DNA from: a virus
Length of the DNA: 64,000 bases
IMG/VR virus record: IMGVR_UViG_3300045283_000318
Span: 1 to 64,000 of that record
Direction: 5' to 3' (one strand)
Shown here piece after piece: positions 63,438 to 64,000 of this stretch. A program made the translations under genes and the position numbers. Position 1 is the stretch's first letter. Every line of letters starts with the position of its first letter. The notes beneath the pieces are model-generated. The model was not told the DNA's origin, did no database searches, and worked only from the letters and a program-made list of their open reading frames with translations.

Positions 63438-64000
63438 AGGCCGAGTCCTTCGCAATCTTCCAGCCACGCCATTGCGGCGGCGAACCCCGCATCGGGAATC
63501 AGGCACAGACTGGCAAGGTAAATGTAAAGCGCCCGCGTATGCTCGACGACCGAAGCGCCGGGCATCAACCTGAACGCGTCAAGTGCATTGGCAATCTCGG
63601 TCACCCGCTCCATCCCGTCAATCTCGGCGCGGAGGTCGGTAACGAGGTTGTGCGGATTCCTGGCTTGGTAACAAAACGGCGCGCCGAGATGGACGTGGTA
63701 ACCGCGTTCGCGCATCACGCGCTGGACAATCAGCGATCCGAACACGTCATCGTGGCGGCCGACACCGGGCATCAAGAAAAACGCGGGCATCAGTTCGCGC
63801 AAAAGTGCCGTGTTTTGGCTATTGAATATAGTCCACGTGTTCGGATCAACAACAACACCAACTTGCCCGAGGACATGCAAGGCCCCAATATCCGGCGATT
63901 TTTCGATGCGCGTCGAAGCATCACAATCCGGGTCGCCGAAGATCAGGCCGGAAACCACACCGACCTTGGCATCGGTGACAGGCTCGGCCCAATTTGCATT
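63434..64000 (-). CDS. Glycosyltransferase-like protein (partial, N-terminus outside window)
   Basis: The frame is open to the right edge, so the N-terminus is missing; 188 codons are seen. Features: TWTIFNSQNTALLRELMPAF, FLMPGVGRHDDVFGSLIVQR and GAPFCYQARNPHNLVTDLRA (acidic DD loop and RNxHNL block), similar to reversibly-glycosylated-polypeptide/STELLO-like GT families. It is the third sugar-transfer gene in a row. Confidence 0.7.
   Translation of the reverse strand, partial: NANWAEPVTDAKVGVVSGLIFGDPDCDASTRIEKSPDIGALHVLGQVGVVVDPNTWTIFNSQNTALLRELMPAFFLMPGVGRHDDVFGSLIVQRVMRERGYHVHLGAPFCYQARNPHNLVTDLRAEIDGMERVTEIANALDAFRLMPGASVVEHTRALYIYLASLCLIPDAGFAAAMAWLEDCEGLGL

Overview
The window is part of a high-GC tailed-phage genome (or prophage). 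The best guess at the host is an alphaproteobacterium, possibly of the rhizobial group. That guess rests on protein style (many exported small proteins, GC-rich codons, family resemblances recalled from rhizobial phages) and not on a database search. The neck proteins (a P22 gp10-like beta-rich protein and two gp4-like adaptors), large ejection-type proteins and the absence of any tape-measure gene point to a podovirus-like virion. Both window edges cut genes, so neither end is a genome terminus.

Layout. Bases 1-5231 (minus) hold a tightly overlapping operon of small genes ending in an exoribonuclease. It includes a HAD phosphatase, a probable Tad1 signal sponge with a small helical partner, and an HNH nuclease. 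Bases 5232-10606 hold a control region and early plus-strand genes, several served by promoters that carry a shared odd palindrome ATACA-W-TGTAT. Bases 10593-13032 (minus) encode a primase-helicase. Bases 13328-25106 (plus) are a long, translationally coupled replication block: family A DNA polymerase, a Cas4/RecB-like nuclease, a VRR-NUC nuclease, a SNF2-like helicase, a probable ssDNA-binding protein and many small genes. Bases 25114-53777 (minus) are the virion block. In transcription order they run TerL, portal, scaffold, major capsid protein, decoration proteins, adaptors, gp10-like protein, acetyltransferase, ejection proteins, fibres, and a membrane/export cluster that may include lysis functions. 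Two small plus-strand regulatory cassettes interrupt the virion block.

Bases 53791-54923 (minus) form a self-contained transcription unit: promoter, HTH gene, conserved 200-residue protein, strong terminator. Every non-coding part of its mRNA is built of degenerate pentamers with GG every five bases. This is the most unusual object in the window. Bases 54940-64000 carry a Dam-type methylase, a KTSC protein, a TPR glycosyltransferase, a small serine recombinase, a nucleotide-sugar epimerase and two further glycosyltransferases. The last four suggest phage-encoded sugar decoration.

Six free-standing HNH-type endonucleases, and two further HNH fragments, are scattered between core genes. No tRNA, CRISPR array, RNA polymerase or recognisable peptidoglycan hydrolase was found. 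Function calls rest on motif reading alone. Starts were chosen from ATGA/GTGA/TGATG overlaps and Shine-Dalgarno sequences and often differ from the longest open frame.
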